From the NCBI RefSeq assembly GCF_009707705.1, contig NZ_WLYX01000002.1:62001-126000 (forward strand): 64,000 nt of DNA, in the 5' to 3' direction. Source of the stretch: Paludibacterium denitrificans (GTDB taxonomy: Bacteria > Pseudomonadota > Gammaproteobacteria > Burkholderiales > Chromobacteriaceae). This document shows positions 63,300-64,000 of the stretch, one piece after another; positions within the stretch are counted from its first letter, which is position 1, and every line of letters starts with the position of its first letter. The notes below the pieces were generated by a model. The model did no database searches, was not told where the DNA came from, and saw only the letters and a list, made by a program, of their open reading frames with translations. Position numbers and translations under genes: made by a program.

Positions 63300-64000
63300 A
63301 GAGCCTCCCCCGCAGGCTTTCTCATGTTGCAGGAGGCACACAGAGATCGATTCCTGTAACTGGCAACCAGAGCGCGGTAAGCATCACCCTGCCAGATATC
63401 GAGCAAGGGGGTGTCGAGCAATTCGCCGAACTCTCCCAAAGCCCTGCGCTGCGCGTCCGGCGCACAGCATGGATCGAATCGCCCTTCAGCACTGACCCAT
63501 GCCTCTTGCCCCGTGAATGGGCACAGGCCATCAGGCGTGAGTTCCTGGGTCGATCCTTCGTCCAGCGAAAAGATGTTTTCCAGCAGAATCGCGCGCCCAT
63601 TTGCGAGCGGCTGTTCCAGAGCGATCTTTCGAGCCTGCTCGACAGCGAGATTCCAGCGCCGGATCGCGTCAGCATTGCGGCGCATCGACAAGGCTTCGAT
63701 TTCAGGAAAATGCGCCCAGAGATGGTGGCCTTTGATCCGATCCACGCCGATTTCGATACCGAGTCGCACGATATCGGCCAACTCCTCGACGTTGGATTCC
63801 AGAAAGGTCAGTTGGAGCGTCACGCGGCAACGGTTGCCGCCATTCGCTGCATGCGCATCACGCACCGCAATGAACTCACGCAAGTTGTGCAGCGATTCTT
63901 CCCATTTCGAGCCCAACATGATCGATTCATGAGTGGTCTTGCAGGCGGCGTTCCGTGAGATCTTCACATCGGAGGTGACCGGCACAATGCGTGCGGCCCA
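63296..64000 (-). CDS. Radical SAM/SPASM-type protein, C-terminal part
   Basis: The gene runs off the right edge; 235 C-terminal residues are present. TTHESIMLGSKWEESLHNL, TLQLTFLESNVEELADIVRLG and HHLWAHFPEIEAL are typical of the second half of a radical SAM barrel. The tail has clustered cysteines as in SPASM or twitch domains: GLCPFTGQEAWVSAEGRFDPC, CAPDAQ and SLCASCNMRKP. The CxxxCxxC that binds the SAM cluster would lie outside the window. The stop overlaps the methyltransferase ATG. Likely modifies a peptide or small molecule; the target is unknown. Confidence 0.75.
   Translation of the reverse strand, partial: WAARIVPVTSDVKISRNAACKTTHESIMLGSKWEESLHNLREFIAVRDAHAANGGNRCRVTLQLTFLESNVEELADIVRLGIEIGVDRIKGHHLWAHFPEIEALSMRRNADAIRRWNLAVEQARKIALEQPLANGRAILLENIFSLDEGSTQELTPDGLCPFTGQEAWVSAEGRFDPCCAPDAQRRALGEFGELLDTPLLDIWQGDAYRALVASYRNRSLCASCNMRKPAGEAL

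Overview
The window is 64 kb of proteobacterial DNA. Gene content (type I-secreted RTX protein with a TolC-like exporter, NsrR-NorVW nitric oxide detoxification, KatG, autotransporter, CysC) fits a betaproteobacterium, perhaps of the Neisseriales, but nothing here fixes the genus. No rRNA, tRNA or CRISPR array was seen. Nearly every long gene is broken by one-base frameshifts that vanish when neighbouring frames are joined. Many breaks carry GCTTAAGC or a close variant exactly where the protein frame calls for GCCGGC. I therefore treat most breaks as base-calling errors, not pseudogenes, and give each gene its reconstructed full extent.

Layout. 1-7.7 kb: the 3' part of a very large RTX repeat protein and its type I secretion outer-membrane channel. 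7.8-10.1 kb: an IS256-type remnant, a small unknown gene and a P4-type tyrosine integrase. 10.1-22.9 kb: a defence island that reads as one minus-strand operon: AbiEi-like regulator, AbiEii-like nucleotidyltransferase, caspase-SF2 helicase fusion, qatA, qatB, qatC, qatD, TIR protein, and an unknown 426-476 residue protein. Nearly all junctions are stop/start overlaps. 23.2-27.1 kb: mobile-element backbone (conserved cysteine-containing protein, possible HEPN-like protein, KfrA-like protein with a palindromic operator, second tyrosine recombinase). 27.1-30.7 kb: IS5-family element, a PLP-dependent cystathionine gamma-synthase-type gene and a DUF932 remnant.

30,695-40,169: a complete Tn3-family transposon with 38-bp inverted repeats and a perfect 5-bp target duplication (ACTAT). 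It carries tnpR, tnpA and a TetR-controlled tripartite ABC efflux operon that includes a cytochrome c'-like gene.

40.2-64 kb looks more like resident chromosome: diguanylate cyclase, katG, PAS protein, hotdog thioesterase, norVW with divergent nsrR and two operator-like palindromes, PAP2 phosphatase, cysC, lipoprotein hydrolase, an autotransporter divergent from a TPR-sulfotransferase/TPR-glycosyltransferase pair, a third tyrosine recombinase, and a coupled radical SAM / WG-repeat O-methyltransferase / histidine phosphatase cluster running off the right edge.

The most promising new biology is the defence operon: a caspase-like protease fused to a Ski2-like helicase and a TIR protein are coupled to the Qat genes in one transcription unit.
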